Source of the DNA: Arsenicibacter sp965247375
GTDB lineage: Bacteria; Bacteroidota; Bacteroidia; Cytophagales; Spirosomataceae
Assembly (NCBI GenBank): GCA_965247375.1
Contig: CBDFHU010000036.1
Coordinates: 1-64,000, forward strand
Length of the DNA stretch: 64,000 nucleotides
Reading direction: 5' to 3'
Shown one piece after another: positions 57,359 through 64,000 of this stretch; within the stretch, counting starts at the first letter, position 1, and every line of letters starts with the position of its first letter. The notes under the pieces are model-generated. The model worked only from the letters and a program-made list of their open reading frames with translations, had not been told where the DNA came from and did no database searches. The position numbers and the translations under genes are program-made.

Positions 57359-58372
57359 ATGGATGCTGCACATACGCTGTCTGTTTCGTCGTTTAATCTC
57401 ATTCTTTTCGGAGCCCGGCTACGCGGAGCCGATACCGAAGCCCTGCTCAGGGCAGTCGGCGTATCTGCGGATCAACTCAAGGATCCTGATGGCCGCATCC
57501 CGATTCCGGTGGTGCAGCAACTGTGGCGTGAAGCCATCGAAGCCACCAATGATATCCACCTGTCGCTCCATCTCTGCGAATTAATTAACCCCGTTGCTGT
57601 AGGCGTACTGGCCTACGTCATGATGCATTGCCCGACGTTAGGCAAAGCCTTTGATAAACTGTGTCAGTATCAGGATATTGTCTGCGAAGGCGTAGTAACC
57701 GAAGGAGAGCGCTTACCTGATCACCGGTTTGCCCTGCGCCTGCGGATCGTCAGCCCGTATATTATTTATCCGGAACATGCCCTGAATTCGGAGCTGAGTA
57801 TTTATCAGGCGGCCATGCGTGCCTTAACCGGTCAGCATGTAACGGCCCTCGAAGTTCACTTTGCCTACCCGAGGCCGCTGGACACGACCGAGCATATCCG
57901 GATTTTTGCCCCCGCCCGGCTGGTGTTCGAGGCACCGGTTACCCAAATGATCCTCAGCGCTGACTGGCTCGATACGCCGGTGCTGAATGCCAATCCGGCG
58001 TTGTTCCCGATTTTTGAGCAACATGCCGGCGACCTGATGGCTAAACTCCGGCAACCCAGCCTCTCGGACAAAGTCAGGCAGGAAATCATCGGGCTATTGA
58101 AGGGCGAGGAACCTACCCTCGCGCTGGTAGCCGACCGGCTGGCTATGGGTGTCCGGACGCTTCAACTGCATCTGAAGGACGAAGGCGTAACTTACCAGCA
58201 ATTGCTGGATGACGTACGGCGGGAGCTGGCAGTGCGCCATTTGCGGGAGCCGCACCTGAGTACGACCGATATTGCGTACCTGCTCGGCTTCTCCGAGCCC
58301 AGCGTGTTTTTCCGCTCTTTTAAGCGCTGGACGGGCCAGACGCCCGGTGCTTACCGGACCGTTGCTGCCTGA
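57359..58372 (+). CDS. AraC-family regulator of the OruR/ArgR type
   Basis: This 337-residue regulator has an N-terminal Arabinose_bd-type sensor domain (residues about 25-210; RGADTEALLRAVGVSADQLK, HLSLHLCELINPVAVGVLAY, YIIYPEHALNSELSIYQA). The C-terminal domain holds the two helix-turn-helix motifs (VADRLAMGVRTLQLHLKDEG, then TDIAYLLGFSEPSVFFRSFK and RWTGQTPGAYR). The last 22 bp overlap the convergent SDR gene, so it may regulate that gene and its neighbour. The inducer is unknown. Confidence 0.9.
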   Translation: MDAAHTLSVSSFNLILFGARLRGADTEALLRAVGVSADQLKDPDGRIPIPVVQQLWREAIEATNDIHLSLHLCELINPVAVGVLAYVMMHCPTLGKAFDKLCQYQDIVCEGVVTEGERLPDHRFALRLRIVSPYIIYPEHALNSELSIYQAAMRALTGQHVTALEVHFAYPRPLDTTEHIRIFAPARLVFEAPVTQMILSADWLDTPVLNANPALFPIFEQHAGDLMAKLRQPSLSDKVRQEIIGLLKGEEPTLALVADRLAMGVRTLQLHLKDEGVTYQQLLDDVRRELAVRHLREPHLSTTDIAYLLGFSEPSVFFRSFKRWTGQTPGAYRTVAA

Positions 58373-59358
58373 CGTTCAGGCGTAAAGGGCAGGTTCTTCT
58401 GGCTGGCAAACCAGCTGAGCGTTTGGGTCAGCGCTTCCGTCAGCGGCGTTTCAGCAAAGTCCGGAAACAGTGACCGGATGCGGCTGTCGTCCAGCAACAC
58501 GGTATTTTCGTACAGATAGCCCATTTCCTTAACTTCGCGCAGGACCGGAATAAACCAACCCATCACGCTGACAAACAACTTGCTGTAAACCGTCATTTTC
58601 AATGGTTTACGGGTTATACCAGTGAGTGTTGTAAATAAACTCCGCATATTCTCAAACGTGTGTCCGCCATAGTTCCAGACCGAGTAGGGGGCAGACAGGG
58701 CAGGGTGTCTTTCGGTAACGAGTGTCATTAACCGGCCGATGATCCCGGCCGCATCCGGGGTATAAACGGTCTGATGGGGAATGTCGACAGTATACAGCCA
58801 CGGAATTGCCTTGCCTGTCAGTGCATGCTCAAATATCGGCCGGACCCCGTCGTTCATTACATTCGGACCCCAGAAATCCGGCAGCCTTACATTAATTACC
58901 CGGCATGTTCCGGCTTGCGCGGCCTGTTCGAGTTGTTGTTCTATCGCCAGACGTAGTGCTCCCTTACGGCTGCACGGATTGGGCTCCGAGTCTTCCCGGA
59001 TGGGCGTTTTCATCAGCCCGAAGCTGTAAATATTACCGGGAAATACAATCGTCGTCTCCGGACCGACGGCCCCGATCAGCTTCTGGGTGACAACATCCAT
59101 GTTGCCGAACCACTGGTGGTAGGGATAATTCACCCCGTGAAAGACAAAGTCTTTGGTATGTGCCAGTGTTTTGAGGAGGCCTGCATCCTGCGCATCGCCT
59201 TCAACAATGGTCAGGTTAGCCTCCTGACCGAAAAGAGCTTCCGCTTTTCCGGAATTGCGCACCAGAATGGTTACGCGGTATTGCTGCCGGAGCAGGTGTT
59301 TGGTGACGGCATAGCCAATGCTGCCGGTTGAGCCGAGAATCAGAACAGAAGGATTCAT
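58351..59358 (-). CDS. NAD(P)-dependent epimerase/dehydratase (SDR superfamily)
   Basis: The 335-residue protein begins with a Rossmann dinucleotide motif (SVLILGSTGSIGYAVTKHLL). Later segments are VTILVRNSGKAEALFG, FVFHGVNYPYHQWFGNM and RVINVRLPDFWGPNVMN, typical of extended SDR proteins acting on sugar or terpenoid substrates. Catalytic residues in this branch are less conserved; a Tyr occurs in GNIYSFGLMK. It is in an operon with the DUF4260 gene, 19 bp apart, and overlaps the AraC-family gene convergently. The reaction is not identified. Confidence 0.85.
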   Translation of the reverse strand: MNPSVLILGSTGSIGYAVTKHLLRQQYRVTILVRNSGKAEALFGQEANLTIVEGDAQDAGLLKTLAHTKDFVFHGVNYPYHQWFGNMDVVTQKLIGAVGPETTIVFPGNIYSFGLMKTPIREDSEPNPCSRKGALRLAIEQQLEQAAQAGTCRVINVRLPDFWGPNVMNDGVRPIFEHALTGKAIPWLYTVDIPHQTVYTPDAAGIIGRLMTLVTERHPALSAPYSVWNYGGHTFENMRSLFTTLTGITRKPLKMTVYSKLFVSVMGWFIPVLREVKEMGYLYENTVLLDDSRIRSLFPDFAETPLTEALTQTLSWFASQKNLPFTPERQAATVR

Positions 59359-59377
59359 AAGAGTTGTTGTTCAGGGA

Positions 59378-59740
59378 TTAAGCGTGTACGGTTTTTCCGA
59401 TAGTACCTAAATGCGTATGCTGGAAGCTGTCGGCATACTTAAAGCCATAACCCATTAACCGGTCCATGCTTGAGTGCCCGAACAGAATCAGACCGGTAAG
59501 CAGCAGGGCCGGTGAGGCCAGCAGAAAACCGGCCAGACCAACGGCAATGGCCAGTCCCTTGTGGTGGCCGATGTTATAGGTGATTGCACCGGCTTTCGGA
59601 TTGATCAGGTAGCCAAGCATGCTGATATCAGGCAGGAGCAGCAGGGCCGGATACACCCACCATGCGTAGGGCAGGTAGGAGAAAAGAACAATGGTTAAGG
59701 CAAACTGGGCCAGCTCTTCGGTTTTCAGGAGCGTTTTCAT
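59378..59740 (-). CDS. DUF4260 membrane protein
   Basis: The 120-residue product has about four hydrophobic segments (LTIVLFSYLPYAWWVYPALL, AVGLAGFLLASPALLLTGLI). The family pattern LLPDISMLGYLINPKAGAIT, then YNIGHHKGLAIAV and HSSMDRLMGYGFKYADSFQH, then THLGTIGK, is diagnostic for DUF4260. Function is unknown. It is the first gene of an operon with the SDR protein, and shares its 5' side with a palindrome about 140 bp upstream that may also control the divergent gene at 59938. Confidence 0.87.
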   Translation of the reverse strand: MKTLLKTEELAQFALTIVLFSYLPYAWWVYPALLLLPDISMLGYLINPKAGAITYNIGHHKGLAIAVGLAGFLLASPALLLTGLILFGHSSMDRLMGYGFKYADSFQHTHLGTIGKTVHA

Positions 59741-59880
59741 GTAGTTTTTCTTTTTCGTTTTGATAAGACAAAGGTCGGTAACCGGGCGCGAACAGGAACT
59801 GACACAATGTGCAAGCTGACTGACGGATTACGAAAAAATGCACTCCGGATGAAAAGCAGGCTTTCTGAAATAATACAAGC

Positions 59881-59902
59881 TATAACTAAAGTATTAGTTA
59901 TA
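59881..59902. promoter_or_regulatory. perfect palindrome, candidate repressor operator
   Basis: TATAACTAA and TTAGTTATA, spaced by four bases, cover the -33 region of the promoter whose -7 box is at 59908-59915. The position suits a repressor that blocks RNA polymerase. The binding protein is not identified. Confidence 0.65.
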
Positions 59903-59907
59903 ATGCG

Positions 59908-59915
59908 TAGTTTTG
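59908..59915 (+). promoter_or_regulatory. -7 promoter box of the carboxypeptidase-like gene
   Basis: TAGTTTTG fits TANNTTTG. It lies 22 bp before the ATG at 59938, implying a short leader. Confidence 0.6.
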
Positions 59916-59937
59916 TCGGAGCACAAGAACGTGATGT

Positions 59938-61059
59938 ATGATACGGTTTCTGATTTGTATACTTCTTTTTGTTTCATGGGAGAGTGTGGCGCAACGGACC
60001 ATTCGTGGTCAGGTGGTAAACGGCGAAACGGAAGAACCTTTACCTTTTTCGACTATTTTTCTGGCGAATACAACGAAAGGTACCACGGCCGATGAACATG
60101 GCCGGTTTATCCTGACGAATGTACAGCCCGGCCGGTATGATATGGTGGTGTCGTTTGTCGGCTATGAAACGTTTGCTTTTCCGGTGCAGGCAGACAGCGC
60201 GCGCACCTATAAGGTCAGGCTGAAACCGATGGCCAACCAACTGGCTGAGGTGCATGTAAAGGCAAAACGGGATGCCGGGTGGGAGGAGCACCTGCAGTTT
60301 TTCAAAAAGAACTTTATCGGATCAAGTGAGCACGCGAAGGACTGCCGGTTGCTGAATCCCGAAGTACTCTGGTTTGATTTTAAGCCGGACATTCCGTTTC
60401 TGACGGCCGGCGCGCGGGAGGCGTTAAAAATTGAAAATAAAGCGTTGGGATATACGATTACCTACCTGCTTGAATCGTTTACGTTTGATTACAGGCATCA
60501 TTACCTGGCCTATATGGGCTATCCGGTTCTGCAGGAAATGAAACCAAGGAACCAGCGCCAGCAGAAGCGTTGGGAGGCGAGCCGGCAAAAGGCTTTTTAT
60601 GGATCGCCCATGCACTTTATGCGGTCGGTACATGAGCGCCGTCTGGGTGAAGAGGGATTTGAACTGCGGCGGATAATTGAGAAGGAAGACACCATCCGGA
60701 TGAGTGGTATGCCTGTCCGGACCAAAAAAATGCGTATGCTCATCCGTACTCCGCTGCCCAATGATTACCTGGTGCTTGCTGATTCATCAGATGCGGGCCA
60801 TTCACTGCTGAAATTCAGCGACGTAATTCAGGTGACGTATACGAAAGAAAATGAATCACCGGAATACCTGCGTGCGCAGAGCCCGTTTTCGCAGCAGATC
60901 GGCCGGGGCGGTCCGCAGTCGTCGATCATACAGCTCAAGGGACCGGTAATCCGTGTGGACCCGAACGGCAACTATTATGAACCTTTGGATATCCTGTTTG
61001 AAGGTTACTGGAGCTGGGAGAAGGTGGCCGAGCTACTGCCCTTAAGCTATAAGCCCTAG
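59938..61059 (+). CDS. exported carboxypeptidase-regulatory-domain protein
   Basis: The 373-residue protein has a signal peptide (IRFLICILLFVSWESVAQ) and a CarboxypepD_reg-like domain (RGQVVNGETEEPLPFSTIFL, ANTTKGTTADEHGRF...YDMVVSFVGYETFAF). The rest (about 110-373) has no recognised family, but contains GYTITYLLESFTFDYRHHYL and MRSVHERRLGEEGFELRR, similar to long Bacteroidota proteins with this domain followed by an uncharacterised region. It resembles a truncated or short version of the DUF5686 type without its barrel. Expression is probably controlled by the palindrome at 59881-59902. Confidence 0.72.
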   Translation: MIRFLICILLFVSWESVAQRTIRGQVVNGETEEPLPFSTIFLANTTKGTTADEHGRFILTNVQPGRYDMVVSFVGYETFAFPVQADSARTYKVRLKPMANQLAEVHVKAKRDAGWEEHLQFFKKNFIGSSEHAKDCRLLNPEVLWFDFKPDIPFLTAGAREALKIENKALGYTITYLLESFTFDYRHHYLAYMGYPVLQEMKPRNQRQQKRWEASRQKAFYGSPMHFMRSVHERRLGEEGFELRRIIEKEDTIRMSGMPVRTKKMRMLIRTPLPNDYLVLADSSDAGHSLLKFSDVIQVTYTKENESPEYLRAQSPFSQQIGRGGPQSSIIQLKGPVIRVDPNGNYYEPLDILFEGYWSWEKVAELLPLSYKP

Positions 61060-61083
61060 CCATCCTTGACACTTAGCCCCCAG

Positions 61084-61785
61084 CTATGCGCCCCATGCCG
61101 ATGGGCGCCAGCCGGTCGGGTTTGCCAGCTCACGCGCCGCTTTCTGAAGCAGATTCCGGTACTTTTGCCGGCCAACCTGCATCATTCGCGGGTGCTGGTT
61201 CATATCAACGACATATACATGATACGGCCGCTGTTTTTGCAAACCGATGAAATAGACGTTGTTATGCAGCGGCTGGTCCAGTTTCAGACTAAGGGCATCG
61301 AGGTAAAAGGCAGCCTGCCGGTCATAATCGTATTTATCGAAGCATTTTACAAACTCCTTCAGAGAGGCTGCTGAGGTGGTTTTCAGGTCAATAACCCACG
61401 GTTGTTCCTGATAGAGGCCGACCGCATCCAGTTTGGCTTTGCAGGCCACGCTACCGGCCGGCGTTTGCTGGTCAAAGAGCAGAATCTGCTCCGTAGACGA
61501 AAAGCTGAACGGACCCTTATGCTGGTAAAGGGACAGAAAGTGCTGCCAGGCGCGCTGCATGTGCATCAGGTCATGGCGTTGTTTTTCGGTGTGCAACGCC
61601 CAGTCTACCGGTTTCTCCGGCTCCAGAATCAGCTGGTGATACGTGGTACCAAACTGCGCTGTTGACGGATAGATTGGCCGGACAGCGTAGCCCATCTGCA
61701 AAAAATGCAGCTCGGTCAGGTCTGAGTTCGCTATTCTGGGCAAAGACCGGTATTCCGTCTCCGACAGGTTTATCGATTCGAGCAT
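61084..61785 (-). CDS. PD-(D/E)XK nuclease, RecE/exodeoxyribonuclease VIII-like
   Basis: The 233-residue protein matches the PDDEXK-like domain of RecE-type exonucleases: YRSLPRIANSDLTELHFLQM and FGTTYHQLILEPEKPVDW at the start, the metal-binding Asp in KAKLDAVGLY and the catalytic VIDLKTTSAASLKEF, with YDRQAAFYLDAL after it. In phages this enzyme pairs with RecT for single-strand annealing recombination. No RecT gene is seen in the window and no other phage gene is close. It follows the LLM oxidoreductase by 6 bp and may be cotranscribed with it. It may act in DNA repair or be a leftover from a phage. Confidence 0.82.
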   Translation of the reverse strand: MLESINLSETEYRSLPRIANSDLTELHFLQMGYAVRPIYPSTAQFGTTYHQLILEPEKPVDWALHTEKQRHDLMHMQRAWQHFLSLYQHKGPFSFSSTEQILLFDQQTPAGSVACKAKLDAVGLYQEQPWVIDLKTTSAASLKEFVKCFDKYDYDRQAAFYLDALSLKLDQPLHNNVYFIGLQKQRPYHVYVVDMNQHPRMMQVGRQKYRNLLQKAARELANPTGWRPSAWGA

Positions 61786-61791
61786 GGCTGA

Positions 61792-62814
61792 TTAACGAAG
61801 AGCAGGGGCAATGTGTTTTCCGATGAGTTCGATTGCATCCAGCAGTTGCCGGTGCGACAGGCCGGCGTTATCCATCTGAAAGGTAACCCGTGAAATTCCG
61901 CCCAGGGCTTCGCTGTGGCGCAGGATTTTTTCCGCGACCTCATCAGGACTGCCGATGAGCAGGGCACCTTTTTCCAGCGTCTGAGCCTCAAAATGGGTGC
62001 GGGTAACCGGAGGCCAGCCGCGCTCGTGGCCGATACGGGTAAAGGTTTCGGCATAGCCCGGAAAATAGGCATCCAGTGCCGCCTGACGGGTAGGGGCCAC
62101 ATAACCCAGGGAGTGCAGACCCACTTTCAGACTTTCCGGCGCATGCCCCGCCCGTTTGCCGGCCTCGCGGTACAGATCAACCAGGGGCTTGAACCGGTGC
62201 GTTTCGCCGCCGATGACGGCTACCATTAACGGCAGTCCCAGGATACCGGCGCGAACAAATGATTGCGGTGTGCCGCCAACCCCCAGCCAAACCGGTAGTT
62301 TTTCCTGCACCGGCCTTGGGTATACCGTCTGATTCACCAGTGGGGGCCGGAATTCGCCCTGCCAGTTTACCGTTTCATTGTTGCGGAGCGTCAGCAGCAG
62401 GTCCAGTTTTTCGGCAAACAGGGCATCATAGTCGTCGAGATTGAAGCCGAAGAGCGGGAATGCTTCGATAAACGAGCCGCGACCGGCAACAATTTCCGCC
62501 CGTCCGCCTGAAATAATATCGAGGGTCGCGAAATTCTGGAACACACGTACCGGATCGGCCGCACTCAGTACCGTGACGGCACTGGCCAACCGTATATTTT
62601 TAGTGCGGGCCGCAGCAGCTCCCATGATTACCGTCGGGGCAGAATCCATAAACTCCTTGCGGTGGTGCTCGCCCATCCCGAATACATCGAGGCCCGCTTC
62701 GTCGGCGTGCTGAATGCGGTCGAGCAGGTTGGCCATTTCCTGCATGTATTGTGCCGGTGTCGGCCGTATGTCGCGGGCATTTGTGCCGGCAAAGCTATCG
62801 ATCCCTGTTTCCAT
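61792..62814 (-). CDS. LLM class flavin-dependent oxidoreductase
   Basis: This 340-residue luciferase-like monooxygenase starts at ATG 62814 (METGIDSFAG); the longer frame uses a GTG at 62850. Family motifs include LDVFGMGEHHRKEFMDSAP, ARTKNIRLASAVTVLSAADP, GRAEIVAGRGSFIEAFPLFG and IGSPDEVAEKILRHSEALGG. It should bind reduced flavin (FMNH2 or F420-like). The substrate is unknown. The intergenic region upstream is AT-rich and about 400 bp long. Confidence 0.9.
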   Translation of the reverse strand: METGIDSFAGTNARDIRPTPAQYMQEMANLLDRIQHADEAGLDVFGMGEHHRKEFMDSAPTVIMGAAAARTKNIRLASAVTVLSAADPVRVFQNFATLDIISGGRAEIVAGRGSFIEAFPLFGFNLDDYDALFAEKLDLLLTLRNNETVNWQGEFRPPLVNQTVYPRPVQEKLPVWLGVGGTPQSFVRAGILGLPLMVAVIGGETHRFKPLVDLYREAGKRAGHAPESLKVGLHSLGYVAPTRQAALDAYFPGYAETFTRIGHERGWPPVTRTHFEAQTLEKGALLIGSPDEVAEKILRHSEALGGISRVTFQMDNAGLSHRQLLDAIELIGKHIAPALR

Positions 62815-63220
62815 GTTGTCAGCGGTGAGACTGTAAGACGGTATTGCCACCGCCTGTCTGTTTGTTTTTGTAGAGTAACATCGCCCGGGGCGTAACGGTT
62901 CTCGGCCGGAACAGCGATCACTGACGCAGAAACTTACAGGACAACATCGGCTAATCGTAATAAGTCTACTGAATCAGAAGGTAATTTAAGGGATTGACAA
63001 ACAGCTGTCTATTGGTAATTTCTGCGGTAATAGTCAGCTGTTTTTATAGTAAAATGAAGGCTGGCTGTACTAAAAAAACAGAAGAATTTAGTTCATTTTC
63101 CGGTAATTTACTTTTTGATTTTGTCAAAATTAAAAATCAGTTTTACTGAAAATAGTTAGTGTCAGCAATACTAATTCTACTGATATTTTAATAAATAAGT
63201 GAGTATCAGGTAGAGAAATA
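62815..63220. other. AT-rich intergenic region with a near-perfect inverted repeat
   Basis: No gene is visible. The notable element is the pair 63000-63013 and 63029-63042, which form a 14-bp stem with one T-T mismatch and are followed by TTT on the + strand. It could be an intrinsic terminator of an unannotated + strand RNA or a binding site. The rest is AT-rich. Confidence 0.5.
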
Positions 63221-63255
63221 AAAAAAGCAAAACCACCTTCAGATGATTTTGCTTT
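63221..63255 (-). terminator. terminator after tRNA-Arg
   Basis: An imperfect stem around 63225-63255 is followed in the minus direction by seven T (the A-run at 63220-63226 on +). Confidence 0.7.
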
Positions 63256-63263
63256 CAGAAAAG

Positions 63264-63337
63264 TGATCCCGTTTGGATTCGAACCAAAGACCGCCTTCTT
63301 AGAAGGAAGATGCTCTATCCAGCTGAGCTACGGGACC
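63264..63337 (-). tRNA. trnR-TCT: tRNA-Arg (anticodon TCT)
   Basis: Read on the minus strand, the 74-base cloverleaf has acceptor GGTCCCG/CGGGATC, D-arm TAGCTCAGCTGGATAGAGCA, an anticodon loop with TCT within CTTCTAAG and T-arm GGTTCGAATCC. No CCA is encoded. It is the last tRNA of the cluster in the direction of transcription. Confidence 0.95.
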
Positions 63338-63490
63338 CTTTGGATTAACAGACGATGATGCCTCTGTTTTTCCGGCCACAAAGATAGGAAAAATATAAGC
63401 CGAAGCAAAGAATGTGGCCTTACGATTCAGATTTAGCCCTTCCGGAACGTCGGAAACCGAACGGCTATTGGTTTGGTCAAAAGGCTACAA

Positions 63491-63528
63491 AAACAAAAAG
63501 CCGTCAAATTCAAAGAATTTGACGGCTT
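63491..63528 (-). terminator. terminator after the downstream tRNA-Pro copy
   Basis: A perfect 14-bp inverted repeat (63498-63511 and 63515-63528) is followed in the minus direction by TTTGTTTTTG. It probably ends the tRNA-Pro transcript. Confidence 0.9.
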
Positions 63529-63530
63529 AG

Positions 63531-63605
63531 TCGGGGTGGTAGGATTCGAACCTACGACCACCTGGTCCCAAACCAGGTACGCTAACCGGACTGCGCTACA
63601 CCCCG
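63531..63605 (-). tRNA. trnP-TGG: tRNA-Pro (anticodon TGG), copy 1
   Basis: The 75-base cloverleaf on the minus strand has acceptor CGGGGTG/CACCCCG, D-arm TAGCGCAGTCCGGTTAGCG, an anticodon loop with TGG flanked by a CCTGG/CCAGG stem and T-arm GTAGGTTCGAATCCTAC. It is identical to the copy at 63673-63747. Confidence 0.95.
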
Positions 63606-63672
63606 TTGTTGATATTGAGTACGCTGTTGATAACTAAATGTTGTGTTAAAAGCTCTATAGGCAATTAATTGG

Positions 63673-63747
63673 TCGGGGTGGTAGGATTCGAACCTACGAC
63701 CACCTGGTCCCAAACCAGGTACGCTAACCGGACTGCGCTACACCCCG
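63673..63747 (-). tRNA. trnP-TGG: tRNA-Pro (anticodon TGG), copy 2
   Basis: The gene has the same 75-base sequence and fold as the tRNA-Pro 142 bp away, so the two are a recent tandem duplication. The flanks are not repeated. Confidence 0.95.
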
Positions 63748-63820
63748 AATTGCTTAGTTATCTTAGAGTATGATCTCTTTATCAGTTTGTCAAGTAACTC
63801 GGAAACCTGTTGTTTCCGGG

Positions 63821-63907
63821 CGGAGAGAGAGGGATTCGAACCCTCGGTACCCTTACGGGTACGGCAGTTTAGCAAACTGCTGGTTTCAGCCACTCACCCA
63901 TCTCTCC
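63821..63907 (-). tRNA. trnS-GCT: tRNA-Ser (anticodon GCT)
   Basis: This 87-base minus-strand tRNA has acceptor GGAGAGA/TCTCTCC, the long variable arm (CGTACCCGTAAGGGTACCG) of class II tRNAs and anticodon GCT in TTTGCTAA. A short inverted repeat (63800-63806 and 63812-63818) follows the 3' end and may help processing or termination. Confidence 0.94.
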
Positions 63908-64000
63908 GTTTTCGCGATTGGCTTATTGCTGATCGGGACACAAAAGTAGAACGGATTTTGGCGTTTGTCAAGCTTTTTCTGAAAAAATATTTGAAGAAAC

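Overview
The window looks like a chromosomal segment from a Bacteroidota of the order Cytophagales, most like Spirosoma and its relatives. The supporting signs are: moderate GC, start codons without Shine-Dalgarno signals, several Bacteroidota-type -7 boxes (TANNTTTG), a gene fusing an ABC-2 permease to an M1 aminopeptidase, carboxypeptidase-regulatory-domain and TonB-type outer membrane proteins, LytS/LytTR signalling, DUF4260 and DUF2911 genes, and very large secreted repeat proteins. No insertion sequence, prophage or CRISPR array is visible.

Layout. 0-2 kb: the end of an aldo/keto reductase gene, two small secreted proteins and a VF530-type DNA-binding protein. 2-13.6 kb: one minus-strand gene for a 3,867-residue secreted protein with 32 tandem cadherin-like/Big_9-type domains. 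13.8-19.2 kb: an outer membrane barrel protein divergent from a propeller histidine kinase, then two LytTR regulators. 19.3-25 kb: tryptophan 2,3-dioxygenase and an ABC ATPase plus permease-peptidase pair, all with broken frames. 25-41 kb: carbohydrate-active genes (GH43, a sialate-O-acetylesterase-type esterase, GH53, an esterase joined to a propeller) mixed with an orphan double-glycine leader peptide, a purine permease, an aldehyde dehydrogenase/AraC pair, a GNAT acetyltransferase, aat and a TonB-type receptor. 40.6-45.4 kb: a second giant minus-strand protein with 15 fibronectin-like domains. 45.5-47.8 kb: aconitase. 49.5-56.6 kb: a signalling operon of two histidine kinases, a receiver protein, CheR and CheB. 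56.7-62.8 kb: mixed metabolic and regulatory genes, including a stand-alone RecE-like nuclease. 63.2-63.9 kb: four tRNA genes on the minus strand (Ser, Pro, Pro, Arg).

The most striking technical feature is a set of 13 places where a conserved protein is interrupted and continues in another frame. In all 13 the frame is restored by removing inserted bases, one base at twelve sites and two at the other, mostly in homopolymer runs. They fall mainly at 18.6-23.1 kb and 53.9-55.1 kb. An insertion-biased sequencing or assembly error explains this better than gene decay, so the broken genes are described as whole genes with their break points.

Functional themes. The carbohydrate genes together suggest use of pectin side chains (arabinan and galactan), although no SusC/SusD pair is present. 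The 49.5-56.6 kb operon has the adaptation enzymes CheR and CheB but no CheA, CheW or chemoreceptor in the window, so it is probably a histidine-kinase stress or signalling module rather than classical chemotaxis. The two giant secreted proteins carry a conserved cysteine pair in almost every domain, as expected of disulfide-stapled surface fibres.
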